Shown here: piece by piece, positions 25,633 through 33,806 of the stretch
Layout: each line of letters begins with the position of its first letter
Position numbering within the stretch: position 1 is the stretch's first letter
Source of the DNA: G963665005 sp963665005
GTDB lineage: Bacteria; Bacillota; Clostridia; Christensenellales; SZUA-584
Direction of reading: 5' to 3'
NCBI GenBank assembly: GCA_963665005.2
Contig: CAXXTQ010000001.1
Span: forward strand, 930,001 to 994,000
Length of the DNA stretch: 64,000 nt
Made by a program: the position numbers and the translations under genes
The notes under the pieces: model-generated
What the model was told of the DNA's origin: nothing
The model's input: only the letters and a program-made list of their open reading frames with translations
Databases searched by the model: none

Positions 25633-26175
25633 TTATTGTTCCATCTGTTTTCCGAGAAAAGCCGCGGCGGCCACAGCCGCTTTTTGTTCAACCATGCCAA
25701 GCACTGCGCCGTTTCGAGAAATAACCGCGATAGCGCCTATGGGCTGTCCGTCCATGGAAATAGGCGCAATAACCTGAGAAGTTGACAAAGCTTTATCTTC
25801 GCCCGTTATAAGCGGTATAGTGTTTTCTCCCTCGTTGATGACTGCGTTTCTTTTGTTCATGCTTTCTTCAAGCGCGCTGCTGACCGGGCGTTCATAATAG
25901 TCTCTTTTATGGTCTCCGCCCGCCGCGATAACTGTGTCGCGGTCGCATATAACACATGTCTGACCGAGTGTTGTTGATAAAGCCTCCGCAAAATCTACAG
26001 CGAATGCCGTTAGCTCGCCGATCGGTGAATATTTTTTCAGAATGATGCCGCCCTCCCTGTCAGTATATATTTCCAGAGGGTCTCCTTCGCGAATCCTCAG
26101 CGTTCGCCTTATCTCTTTTGGAATTACAATTCTGCCAAGTTCGTCTATTCTTCTGACTATGCCGGTCGCTTTCAT
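25633..26175 (-). CDS. spoVT: Stage V sporulation protein T
   Basis: 180 aa. Residues 1-50 are an AbrB/SpoVT swapped-hairpin DNA-binding domain ('GIVRRIDELGRIVIPKEIRR'), and about 55-178 form a GAF-like domain. SpoVT is a sigma-G controlled transcription factor that tunes late forespore gene expression and spore germination properties. The sequence is near full length with a very strong AAGGAGGAG site before the ATG. It stands alone between aconitase and peroxiredoxin. I could not see a convincing sigma-G promoter in the 26176-26300 stretch. Confidence 0.96.
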   Translation of the reverse strand: MKATGIVRRIDELGRIVIPKEIRRTLRIREGDPLEIYTDREGGIILKKYSPIGELTAFAVDFAEALSTTLGQTCVICDRDTVIAAGGDHKRDYYERPVSSALEESMNKRNAVINEGENTIPLITGEDKALSTSQVIAPISMDGQPIGAIAVISRNGAVLGMVEQKAAVAAAAFLGKQMEQ

Positions 26176-26311
26176 ATTTTCTCCTCCTTAAAAGCAATAT
26201 TGGTTTTGCTGTTATTGTTTGTAAGAATGAACAAATTATGCGCATTGCAAAAAAATTGAGAATGAATAAAAAACTTTTTGCCTAAACCGATCAGCCGTCT
26301 TTTTGCAAAGA

Positions 26312-26341
26312 AAAAGGGCGAAGAAATTTCCGCGCCCTTAT
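26312..26341 (-). terminator. Terminator of the peroxiredoxin gene
   Basis: AAGGGCG (26314-26320) pairs with CGCCCTT (26333-26339); on the minus strand a T-run follows. Confidence 0.8.
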
Positions 26342-26352
26342 CTTTAATCAAT

Positions 26353-27036
26353 CTACTGCTTGCTTTTTTTAAAACAGAGGAACCAGTCGAGGCAGTACAT
26401 GTCTTCTGCTTCAGATTCCATTCTTTCTTTAGCTACTCCGCACGAACCCGCCGGCGGTATGATAACATCTTCGCCCGGCTGCCAGTTAGCAGGAGTTGCA
26501 ATGCCTTCTGCGTCTGCTTTTTGCAAAGCGGTAACGATACGTTTTATCTCGTCAAAGTTTCTTCCCGTTGAAGCCGGATAATAGAGTATCGTTCGAACAA
26601 CCGCTGTCGGGTCGATGATAAACACGGCGCGGACAGCCATTGTATCAGAAGAGCCCGGTTGTATCATGCCGAATTTCTTTGCGACGTCCATCTTGATGTC
26701 TTCAATGAGCGGGAATTTGACTTCGACATCTTTCATTCCTTTAAACTCGATTTTTTCCTTTATTGTCCTCAGCCACGCGATGTGAGAATATAATCCGTCT
26801 ACCGACAAGCCTATAAGCTCTGTATTAAGCGCTTTAAAATCTTCTTCCATTGATGCGAATGTCATAAACTCTGTTGTGCAAACAGGCGTAAAATCGGCAG
26901 GATGGCTAAAGAGTATTACCCATTTGCCTTCATAATCTTCAGGAAAACTTATTTCTCCCTGAGTTGTTTTTGCTTTAAAAGCAGGTGCTTTGTCTCCGAT
27001 AAGCGGAAATGTAGTTACATTAGTGTTTTCTTCCAT
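26353..27036 (-). CDS. Peroxiredoxin, Prx6/thermophilic type
   Basis: 227 aa starting at ATG 27036, chosen because AAAGGAG is 8 nt upstream. It reduces hydrogen peroxide and organic peroxides in the cytoplasm. The peroxidatic cysteine is C53 in 'HPADFTPVCTTEF'. The length, the 'IIDPTAVVRTILYYP' segment and the C-terminal extension with 'GSCGVAKERME' and two more cysteines around 'CLDWFLC' are typical of the Prx6-like group found in archaea and anaerobic bacteria, where the extra cysteines serve as resolving residues. A Fur/PerR-like repeat lies 38 nt upstream, which would fit induction by peroxide. Confidence 0.95.
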   Translation of the reverse strand: MEENTNVTTFPLIGDKAPAFKAKTTQGEISFPEDYEGKWVILFSHPADFTPVCTTEFMTFASMEEDFKALNTELIGLSVDGLYSHIAWLRTIKEKIEFKGMKDVEVKFPLIEDIKMDVAKKFGMIQPGSSDTMAVRAVFIIDPTAVVRTILYYPASTGRNFDEIKRIVTALQKADAEGIATPANWQPGEDVIIPPAGSCGVAKERMESEAEDMYCLDWFLCFKKSKQ

Positions 27037-27073
27037 TTTTAAAACTCCTTTCTTTTTCAACTAAATTTTCTTA

Positions 27074-27093
27074 TTAAGAATAATTATTGTTAA
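27074..27093. promoter_or_regulatory. Fur/PerR-like inverted repeat upstream of peroxiredoxin
   Basis: TTAAGAATAA and TTATTGTTAA are inverted with one mismatch in ten. Aligned to the PerR consensus (TTATAAT-N-ATTATAA) it matches 10 of 14 defined bases. The position just upstream of the start fits an operator. Confidence 0.45.
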
Positions 27094-27516
27094 GGCGAAT
27101 ATACTTTATGAAAAATATATATTCAGTGACTTTGTTACTAATATTAAGCAAGATTAATAATGCAAAAAAATTGGCAAATGACTTACTAAAGTATTATATC
27201 ACAAATCAAATAAATTTTATGTAATTGTTTAAAATTAAATTGTAAAAAGTGGATTTTTTGGTATAGCAATGCCTTGTGGTATACCAAATGATTATTCTTT
27301 ATATAATTTTAACGGAGATGAAAAAATTAATAAACGAGAAAGTTTTTACATTTAATATTAAAGGCATTGCTTTGGTATTTAAAGGCTTTGTCATCTTCAA
27401 AGCCAATTAATCTATTAGTGATTATAACACGTTACTAGGCCATGTGTATGTCTGATTTTGTCGAATAGTGACACATTTTGAAGCGATTACGATGGATTCT
27501 TTTTTTATATTCGCCT
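27094..27516. other. AT-rich intergenic region with nested inverted repeats
   Basis: No convincing gene. TTTGGTATA (27257-27265) is inverted at 27280-27288. AGCAATGCCTT (27265-27275) is inverted at 27361-27371, directly followed by another TTTGGTAT. GGCTTTG and CAAAGCC form a perfect hairpin at 27384-27404. It could encode a small structured RNA or be a decayed element. A 30-codon frame (27318-27410) across the repeats has no usable RBS. Confidence 0.35.
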
Positions 27517-27786
27517 TCAAGTGTCAGAATCCCTTTTCTCCTTATATTTTTTCTCTGTAAAAAAAGAGGCAAGCAGCGATATCCCCAAGACAACTACTGC
27601 AGCTATAAGTATCGGGCGCCCGCTATCGAGCGGGCAGACACCCGGCGGAAGCTCTGCATTGATAACAAAAATCTTGATCAGAGCATATGCGCCGAGAGCA
27701 GCGCCTATTCCAAAGGTTATGTTAGAGATATATTTCATCACTCTCTTATGTGACATAAGAAAGATTTTTACTTTATTGTTTTTCAT
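27517..27786 (-). CDS. Small membrane protein, two transmembrane helices
   Basis: 89 aa with a basic N-terminus, two hydrophobic helices (about 20-42 and 58-78) joined by a short loop containing 'PPGVCPLDSGRP', and a charged tail. AAGGAAA precedes the ATG, which supports real translation. I do not recognise the family. The Cys/Pro-containing loop would face the outside if the positive ends are cytosolic. It is separated from all neighbours by non-coding sequence, so there is no functional hint. Confidence 0.7.
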   Translation of the reverse strand: MKNNKVKIFLMSHKRVMKYISNITFGIGAALGAYALIKIFVINAELPPGVCPLDSGRPILIAAVVVLGISLLASFFTEKKYKEKRDSDT

Positions 27787-27893
27787 ATTTTTCCTTATGA
27801 TTAACTTTATATCGATATTATATCATAACAGGAGCAAAAAGTTTTAAACATATTATTAACACTATATACTTTTCTATTAATTGATTAGAAAAA

Positions 27894-27902
27894 TGGTATA
27901 AT
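27894..27902 (+). promoter_or_regulatory. Extended -10 promoter of the VOC gene
   Basis: TGGTATAAT, an extended -10 with perfect TATAAT (27897-27902), 30 nt upstream of the start codon; no clear -35. The same TGGTATAAT pattern recurs before rex and ybjQ. Confidence 0.5.
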
Positions 27903-27931
27903 CAGAAAAAACATTCGGAGGGAATTTTATT

Positions 27932-28360
27932 ATGGCATGTAAAGATCAAAGCTGCGGCTGCATATGCAAAATTACAGGGCTATCCCATATAGGTATATTT
28001 GTAAAAGATATGAAGGTCTCGCTCGATTTTTATAAAAACATTCTGGGTTTTGAATGTTATTCGGAATCGACGGTTACCAGGGACGACGGCATAACTTTGG
28101 TCGCTTTTTTAAGATGCGGTACATGTGAGATAGAATTGATACAGCACCCTGTTTATCACAAAAGAAGCGACGGCCCCGTAGACCATATTGCGCTGGCTGT
28201 TGAAGATATCGATTGCATGAAAAAATGCCTCGAGAAAAAAGGCGTAGAATATGAGACAAAAGACCCTATAGAACTTTCTGTAATAAAGGATAACGGAGTC
28301 AGATACATATTCTTCCGCGGGCCGGACGGAGAACGTCTTGAGCTAAGCCAAGTACTCTAG
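27932..28360 (+). CDS. VOC (glyoxalase/bleomycin-resistance) family protein with Cys-rich N-terminus
   Basis: 142 aa. From residue 13 it shows a complete vicinal-oxygen-chelate domain: 'LSHIGIFVKDMKVSLDFYKNI' with the first metal-ligand His, 'CEIELIQHP', 'VDHIALAVEDID' with a second His, and 'YIFFRGPDGERLEL' with the metal-binding Glu. These four ligands are arranged as in lactoylglutathione lyase and methylmalonyl-CoA epimerase. The first twelve residues contain four cysteines (C3, C8, C10, C12), an unusual extension that could bind metal or be redox-active. CGGAGGG precedes the ATG. Substrate unknown. The last 4 nt overlap the end of tspO. Confidence 0.88.
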   Translation: MACKDQSCGCICKITGLSHIGIFVKDMKVSLDFYKNILGFECYSESTVTRDDGITLVAFLRCGTCEIELIQHPVYHKRSDGPVDHIALAVEDIDCMKKCLEKKGVEYETKDPIELSVIKDNGVRYIFFRGPDGERLELSQVL

Positions 28361-28824
28361 TTTAAAAAAGCAATTTCGTAGTTTAGATAAAGCGCAAAGC
28401 AAATCCAGACCGTGTATGGAACAAGAAGATAAGCCGCCGTTTTGTCTATACGAAACACATTAGTAAACAGTATAACGGCGGCAGCTATTATGAGAATGAG
28501 CACAAAAACTGCTCCTGACGGATTTTGCAGATAAAAGAATGTATAACTCCACAGAACATTAAGCACGCCCGTAAGCGCATATAAAAACAATACCTTTTTT
28601 GTTACGTTGCTGTTTGTGCTTACAAGAGACAAAGAAACCGCAATGAGTATATAAATAACCGTCCAGACTATGGAAAAAACTACGGGCGGGGGCTGCAGTT
28701 CAGGCTTTGTTAAATTAATATACCAATCTGTAGATGTGTCGGTGAAAAAAGCACCCAGCGCCGCGACAGATGCCATAAACAACACAGAATAAATAATTCT
28801 TAAAATTTTATCCGATTTTTGCAT
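28357..28824 (-). CDS. tspO: TspO/MBR (tryptophan-rich sensory protein) family membrane protein
   Basis: 155 aa with five hydrophobic helices. The pattern 'WYINLTKPELQPPPVVFSIVWTVIYI' spread over the first loop and helix 2, 'LNVLWSYTFF', and the conserved 'YTVWICFALYLNYEI' at the end define TspO/MBR. Family members bind porphyrins and cholesterol-like ligands and are linked to tetrapyrrole and stress responses. A GGAGG site lies upstream within a large palindrome shared with the divergent DUF3298 gene. It is convergent with the VOC gene, with a 4-nt overlap. Confidence 0.92.
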   Translation of the reverse strand: MQKSDKILRIIYSVLFMASVAALGAFFTDTSTDWYINLTKPELQPPPVVFSIVWTVIYILIAVSLSLVSTNSNVTKKVLFLYALTGVLNVLWSYTFFYLQNPSGAVFVLILIIAAAVILFTNVFRIDKTAAYLLVPYTVWICFALYLNYEIAFLN

Positions 28825-28830
28825 ATATCC

Positions 28831-28883
28831 GCCTCCGAGAATAAGTATATTCGTATTAGGACGAATATAGAATTTCCGGAGGC
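28831..28883. promoter_or_regulatory. Large symmetric palindrome between tspO and the DUF3298 gene
   Basis: TATATTCGT (28846-28854) and ACGAATATA (28861-28869) form a perfect 9-bp inverted repeat with 6-nt centre. Outside it GCCTCCG (28831-28837) and CGGAGGC (28877-28883) repeat the symmetry and include the ribosome binding sites of both divergent genes. Confidence 0.5.
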
Positions 28884-28891
28884 ATTTTTAT

Positions 28892-29650
28892 ATGAAAAAA
28901 GAAAACATTGCTTTGTTTTTTATTGGGTGTGTTCTGCTTTACGCAAATCTATTTTTTATTACGAGACAAAGCCTTGTGTTCTATACTCCTAAACAAGAAG
29001 AGATTGCCTCGGGCGGCATAACGGTTACAAATGAAAATATTAATCGCGGCAGCGAACAGCTAACGATTGATATTTGCAGGCCGATAGTTTCAGGGTTTGG
29101 CGACTTTCGCTTTGAGCAAACGCTTAATGAGGCGATAGAAAAACAAATAATGCTTGCGCTAAAGCAGGCTGAGCAGGAAGCCGATATCTTTTGGAAAGAT
29201 ACCAAAGCCAAAGGGTACGAGCCTTGGGCGTATGTTTTTTATGCTGGTTACGAGGTGAAAACTGTCAGTGGTATTTTTTCTCTTAAGGTAACAACTCTGC
29301 TCAACACGGGAGGTACGGGAATGCCGCATACCGTATATTATAACGCAGATATAAAACGCAACAGATTTTTGTGCCTTGAAGATTTATTTAAAAAAGATTC
29401 TTCTTATAAAGAGATAATAGATAGCTATTTGAAAAAAGAGATGGACAAAGATCCCGAGAGATTTTTCGCTGCCGATAACTTTTCGGGCATAACTAAAGAC
29501 ACGCAGTTTTTTATATATGAAGGCGCTCTTTATATTGCTTTAGCAAAATATGAGATAGCTTCGGGTATGACGGGAGAGCCGCAGTTTTTGATACCGGCAG
29601 AAATCATGCGCGAATTTTTAAGGCCCGAATATAAGAATATTATAAAATAA
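28892..29650 (+). CDS. Membrane-anchored DUF3298/RsiV-like protein
   Basis: 252 aa. Residues 7-28 form an N-terminal anchor. The outer part shows a DUF4163-like region ('YEVKTVSGIFSLKVTTLLNTGG') followed by a DUF3298 domain ('YNADIKRNRFLCLEDLFK', 'FFIYEGALYIALAKYEIA'). This pair is found in the anti-sigma factor RsiV and in the deacetylase-associated part of PdaC. In RsiV it binds lysozyme. No sigma factor gene is next to it and no N-terminal anti-sigma domain is present, so this is likely a stand-alone extracellular binder of unknown ligand. GGAGG precedes the ATG. Confidence 0.8.
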   Translation: MKKENIALFFIGCVLLYANLFFITRQSLVFYTPKQEEIASGGITVTNENINRGSEQLTIDICRPIVSGFGDFRFEQTLNEAIEKQIMLALKQAEQEADIFWKDTKAKGYEPWAYVFYAGYEVKTVSGIFSLKVTTLLNTGGTGMPHTVYYNADIKRNRFLCLEDLFKKDSSYKEIIDSYLKKEMDKDPERFFAADNFSGITKDTQFFIYEGALYIALAKYEIASGMTGEPQFLIPAEIMREFLRPEYKNIIK

Positions 29651-29678
29651 AAAGCCGCTGTTATACGGCTTGTTTTTG
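29651..29678 (+). terminator. Terminator after the DUF3298 gene
   Basis: AAGCCG (29652-29657) pairs with CGGCTT (29666-29671), followed by G and five Ts. Confidence 0.75.
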
Positions 29679-29720
29679 CGATTCTTCGTCGCAGGTTCAT
29701 TTATAATGACTGCGGAAAAT

Positions 29721-30833
29721 CTATTTTAGATTCTCTTCGTTTAGCACTTCAAGCTCTCCCAAAAAACGCCCGTCTTTGCGAACAAGTTCGCCGTCAAAAT
29801 ACATTTCGCCGCCGCCGTATTCGGGCCGCTGTATGAGCACGAGGTCCCAGTGCACGGCACTTTCGTTGCCGTTGTCTGCGTCTTCGTAGCACGAGCCGGG
29901 AGTCAAATGTATAGACCCCGCTATCTTTTCGTCGAAAAGAGTATCGCACATAGGGTCTTTTATATATGGGTTTACACCTATTGCGAATTCACCTAAATAC
30001 CTTGCGCCTTCGTCGGTATCGAAAATTTTATTAAGCCGCTTAGTGTCGTTTGCTTTGGCATTAACTATTTTGCCGTCTTTGAACTCAAGATAAATGTTCT
30101 CGAACTTAAACCCTTGGGAAAAAGAGGGCGCGTTGTATGTGATATACCCGTTTGCGCTGTCTCTTACCGGAGCAGTATAAATTTCGCCGTCAGGTATGTT
30201 CATATGCCCAGAGCATTTTTTTGCCGGTATTCCTTTTACCGAAAAAGTGATATCCGTATCCTTGCCCGTCAGGCGGACTTTGTCAACAGTCTTTAGTCTT
30301 TGCTGCATAGTGTCCATCGCTTTGTCCATCTTAGAATAATCAAGATTACATACATCAAAATAAAAATCTTCAAATTTCTCTGTGCTCATGCCCGCAAGCT
30401 GTGCCATAGATGCATTTGGATAGCGCAGCACCACCCATTTTGTCTTTTTTACGCGAAGGTCGTGATGCACCTGTTTCGAGTATATAGAGCGGTACATATT
30501 AAGGTTGTCTTCGTTAACGTCGGACAGCTCAGATGTGTTGTTGACGCCGCGAAATGCCACATAAGCGTCCATATCCTGCATGCGCAGAGAATCGTATTTT
30601 GTCATATCTTCGATCTGCGCTTTGGTTGCGTTTTTTAACAGCTCACGCTGTACACGTGCGTTTCGCATTATGCCGTAAGGCACGCCACCGGCGGCATAAA
30701 CCTGCTTAATAAGCTCAGCAGATAAAACCTCGGGGCAGTCGAAATTTTCTATAAGCACTTTTTCGCCCTTTTGTACGTTCATAGAGTACGTAACAAGAGA
30801 TTTACATAATTTAACCAGTCTTTTGTCTATCAT
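29721..30833 (-). CDS. Aminopeptidase, M29 family (AmpS/PepS-like)
   Basis: 370 aa, the usual length for the family. Cobalt/zinc-dependent cytoplasmic enzyme that removes N-terminal residues from peptides. Signatures: 'LIENFDCPEVLSAELIKQVYAAGG' spread over the N-terminal domain, 'MNIPDGEIYTAPVRDSANGY' with a metal-ligand Glu, 'EFAIGVNP' and 'SIHLTPGSCYEDADNGNESA' with the C-terminal metal ligands. It starts inside the end of the glycosyltransferase gene (ATGA overlap), with CGGAGGAT as RBS, so the two are translationally coupled although their functions are unrelated. Confidence 0.94.
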   Translation of the reverse strand: MIDKRLVKLCKSLVTYSMNVQKGEKVLIENFDCPEVLSAELIKQVYAAGGVPYGIMRNARVQRELLKNATKAQIEDMTKYDSLRMQDMDAYVAFRGVNNTSELSDVNEDNLNMYRSIYSKQVHHDLRVKKTKWVVLRYPNASMAQLAGMSTEKFEDFYFDVCNLDYSKMDKAMDTMQQRLKTVDKVRLTGKDTDITFSVKGIPAKKCSGHMNIPDGEIYTAPVRDSANGYITYNAPSFSQGFKFENIYLEFKDGKIVNAKANDTKRLNKIFDTDEGARYLGEFAIGVNPYIKDPMCDTLFDEKIAGSIHLTPGSCYEDADNGNESAVHWDLVLIQRPEYGGGEMYFDGELVRKDGRFLGELEVLNEENLK

Positions 30834-31759
30834 ATATCCTCCGAGTTAAAATTTATTTGTTCATTTATAATGTATAAAGGCCTGTCTTTTGCTTCATCGT
30901 ATATTCTTCCCAGATAAAGGCCGAAAATCCCCAGGCAGATAAATAAAAATGAAATAAAACAAAATACGAGCGCAAAAAGTATATGCATCAAGGCCCATAT
31001 GTTTAATAAAACAAACACCACAGATAACACAAGGTATGCGCACGAAAGAACGGATAAAAATATCCCCATGTACAGCGGAAGCTTTAACGGGCGGTCAGAA
31101 AACGACGTTATGCCGTCACCTGCCAGTTTAAGCATTTTTTTTACCGAATATCTTGTTTGCCCCGCCGCTCTTTCCTGCCTTACGAATTCCTGCGGCTCTG
31201 CTCGAAATCCCGTCCATGCCGCCATGCCGCGCAGAAACCGGTTTTTTTCGGGCATGCCGACAAGCGCATCGCAGACTTTTCTGTCTATAAGGCGAAAATC
31301 TCCTGTGTTAGCAGGTATGAACTGGCCGCCGAGAATTCTAAGCAGCTTGTAATATACCCAGGCGGTAAATTTCTTAAACGCTTTTTCGCCCTGTCTTTTT
31401 ATACGTTTGCCGTAAACGATATCCGCGCCCATCTTCCATTTCTCCGCCATGTCTGGTATAACTTCGGGAGGGTCCTGCAAATCGCAGTCGATTATTACGA
31501 CTGCGTCTCCGCGGCTTTTTTCCATGCCTGCCGAAACAGCCTGCTGATGGCCGAAATTTCGAGAAAAACTTATTACCTTTACTGCCTTGTCGTTTTGTGC
31601 AATCTGCTTTAATATTTGCAAAGTATCGTCCCGTGAGCCGTCGTCAACAAAAACAAGCTCGTAATCACCAAGCTTATCCATGACTTTTTTTAATCGCGCA
31701 TATGAAATCTTTATAACAGATTGTTCGTTATATGCCGGAATCACTACCGAATATTTCAT
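30830..31759 (-). CDS. Family 2 glycosyltransferase, DPM1/GtrB-like, membrane-bound
   Basis: 309 aa. Residues 1-225 are a GT-A domain: 'SVVIPAYNEQSVI', 'LVFVDDGSRDDTL', 'FSRNFGHQQAVSAG', 'DCDLQDPPEVI' (the metal-binding DxD region) and 'NRFLRGMAAWTGF'. Two C-terminal hydrophobic segments (about 230-285) follow. This architecture belongs to polyprenyl-phosphate glycosyltransferases such as GtrB and YfdH, which load a sugar from a nucleotide donor on undecaprenyl phosphate at the inner membrane face. AGGAG precedes the ATG. It heads a two-gene unit with the aminopeptidase. Confidence 0.93.
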   Translation of the reverse strand: MKYSVVIPAYNEQSVIKISYARLKKVMDKLGDYELVFVDDGSRDDTLQILKQIAQNDKAVKVISFSRNFGHQQAVSAGMEKSRGDAVVIIDCDLQDPPEVIPDMAEKWKMGADIVYGKRIKRQGEKAFKKFTAWVYYKLLRILGGQFIPANTGDFRLIDRKVCDALVGMPEKNRFLRGMAAWTGFRAEPQEFVRQERAAGQTRYSVKKMLKLAGDGITSFSDRPLKLPLYMGIFLSVLSCAYLVLSVVFVLLNIWALMHILFALVFCFISFLFICLGIFGLYLGRIYDEAKDRPLYIINEQINFNSEDI

Positions 31760-31864
31760 GATCTAACTCCTATTATTTTCGCCTTTAAAAATTATATACT
31801 ACATTGGGAGATATTTCAAAGAAAAGCCGCCGCGAAAGACGAAAGATTTTGCCGAAACGTTTAA

Positions 31865-31893
31865 TTGCCATAAAATAATAATAATGCTATAAT
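31865..31893 (+). promoter_or_regulatory. Sigma-A promoter of the gene at 31934
   Basis: TTGCCA (31865-31870), 17-nt spacer, perfect TATAAT (31888-31893). Confidence 0.75.
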
Positions 31894-31933
31894 ATAACAA
31901 AAATACTCCGCTATTAACAAAGGAGTGAAAATC

Positions 31934-33685
31934 ATGTATATTTTCGTCGCATTTTTCGATACAAACGCAAAAGAAAAGTATGTTTTAAAAGATAAATATT
32001 TTGAGCAATTCAAAAATGTATTTGCCGATTATAAAGATATGCTTAAAAAAGCAGATGGGTGTGCTGCTTATTTTGCCGGCAAAGACAATTCGGATAAAAC
32101 CGCTTATTCGCTTACGGTAAAAAAGTATGAAATCAAAGAAAATTCAATTATCTTTTATTTCGGCAATGCAAAAAAGCTAGATATAAAAAGCGGTTTTTTA
32201 AGAGAAGCTCTTCGTGGCGTTGCGATAAAAAATAAATGGGCTGATGAAAAAAATTTGCCTCCTCTTTTGTGTTTATTAACTGACAAAGAGTACAAAGATA
32301 TTATAGATACGGCAAATTCATTAGAAAAAATGAATTCGCTTATGCAGAGCAAAGACTATAAGGGCGTATGTATGATGTATGCTCCTCTTGGAAAAGTAAA
32401 AGATAATAAAAACGTATGGAATAATGCAAGCATTTTATATCTGCTCGGGATTTGCTGCAGCAAGCTCTCGATTACGCTTTTAATAAAAGCTAAAGAGGAA
32501 AAAAAGCTTGAAACCGCGGCGCAGTACAGGCAGTTTGCGGAGAAATTTCTTGAAAGGGGCGCACAGTTAGAGCCGGATAATGCAAGGTGTGCTACCGCGC
32601 TTGCTTACAGGTATTATTCAAATGTGCACGAGCTTACAAGGCCGGGCGAAAGGCGAGATTCGAATTTAGAGTACGAAATAAAAAAAGCAAATGAATGGCT
32701 TAGCCGTGCGCTTGAGATTTATCCTGACAGCATAAAAAACAACTATAGAAAAGGCAAGCTAATAATAGAAAAACAGGCGCCGCATCTGCTGTTCGCGAAA
32801 AAATCTTTCAGTCCGCGCGAAGCTGCTCTTATAAGAGAAATAAGGCAGGTAGGAGAAGAGCATCTGGCAAGGGCGGTAATATTATATGAAGAGGAAAAAG
32901 ACGAAAAAAGAATAAAAAATAATGTGCGTGAATACGCAAAAGCTTTGTTTGTGCTTGGCGGACATTATCTAAACGACGCGCCTTTGCCCATACACGAGTA
33001 TTTTTTGAGCATTATTGCAGGAAAAAAATATAAAGCTCAAATAAAGCAGATAACAAAACTAAATCTGGCAAGCGCAAAAGAATGTTTTGAAAAATGCCTT
33101 AAAGCCGAGGCCGAATTTTCTTTAGAGGCGGACATAGACGCGGCGGAGCTCGCGGCTAAAGATAAAGAGTGGGCAAGGTCCCCTGCGATGAAATTATATC
33201 GCCTCGGATGCGTTTACAGCGATATGGCGTTTGCAGAGCTTGCGGGAGGCGATAAGCAAAAGAGCAAAGAGCTTTGCGCAAAGGCGATAAAATTTCTTTC
33301 GGGCGCAAAGAAAGTTTCTGACAATATAAAAGACAAAAAAACAAACACATGGCACATAAGCGAAAAAATCGCTTGGGTATATATCTTTGAAAAAAAGTAC
33401 GAACGCGCAGCGAAACTTCTTGTGCGCTCACGCACGGGGTATGTGGTAAACACGTACGCTGTTGCGCTTATGCTCTCGGGCACTAAAGAGAATATGGCAA
33501 AAGCTATGGCGGCGCTTGAATCGGCAGCCGGCGCAAAAAACAACCTTGCAGCGGATTTGTCAAAAATCCTTCTTTGCTATACTCTTGCAAAAAGCGGAAA
33601 AGAATATAAGACCATAACGAAAAAACTTTCTTCAAAAAATCAAAAACTTGCAGATATTCTGCAAGTGGAGCACAAGCTTTTATAA
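31934..33685 (+). CDS. Uncharacterised helical-repeat (TPR-like) protein
   Basis: 583 aa from ATG 31934 (AAAGGAG 8 nt upstream; the GTG three codons earlier is part of that site). I do not recognise a named family. Residues 1-100 are a mixed alpha/beta domain beginning 'MYIFVAFFDTNAKEKYVLKD'. From about residue 130 the sequence is helical, with pairs resembling tetratricopeptide repeats: 'NASILYLLGICCSKLS', 'ERGAQLEPDNARCATALAYRYY', 'WLSRALEIYPDSIKNNYRKGK', 'KLYRLGCVYSDMAFAELAGG'. No signal peptide or membrane segment, so it is cytosolic and probably a scaffold or binding protein. It has its own strong promoter. The protein is rich in Lys, Glu and Ala. Confidence 0.8.
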   Translation: MYIFVAFFDTNAKEKYVLKDKYFEQFKNVFADYKDMLKKADGCAAYFAGKDNSDKTAYSLTVKKYEIKENSIIFYFGNAKKLDIKSGFLREALRGVAIKNKWADEKNLPPLLCLLTDKEYKDIIDTANSLEKMNSLMQSKDYKGVCMMYAPLGKVKDNKNVWNNASILYLLGICCSKLSITLLIKAKEEKKLETAAQYRQFAEKFLERGAQLEPDNARCATALAYRYYSNVHELTRPGERRDSNLEYEIKKANEWLSRALEIYPDSIKNNYRKGKLIIEKQAPHLLFAKKSFSPREAALIREIRQVGEEHLARAVILYEEEKDEKRIKNNVREYAKALFVLGGHYLNDAPLPIHEYFLSIIAGKKYKAQIKQITKLNLASAKECFEKCLKAEAEFSLEADIDAAELAAKDKEWARSPAMKLYRLGCVYSDMAFAELAGGDKQKSKELCAKAIKFLSGAKKVSDNIKDKKTNTWHISEKIAWVYIFEKKYERAAKLLVRSRTGYVVNTYAVALMLSGTKENMAKAMAALESAAGAKNNLAADLSKILLCYTLAKSGKEYKTITKKLSSKNQKLADILQVEHKLL

Positions 33686-33720
33686 GCATAGAATATCCAT
33701 GTTTCGCTGTTGGTATTTTA

Positions 33721-33750
33721 TTGACATAATCAGCAAGTGTATGGTATATT
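33721..33750 (+). promoter_or_regulatory. Sigma-A promoter of the 77-aa gene
   Basis: Consensus TTGACA (33721-33726), 18-nt spacer ending in TGG, TATATT (33745-33750). Confidence 0.75.
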
Positions 33751-33806
33751 CTACGTAGTGAAAAAAGTAAAATTCATTAATATTTCAAACAAGGAGGAAT
33801 AACAGT

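Noticed and set aside
27318..27410. 30-codon frame in the repeat-rich gap
   Set aside because: The only purine-rich site touches the ATG itself, and the frame covers the hairpins; more likely non-coding.
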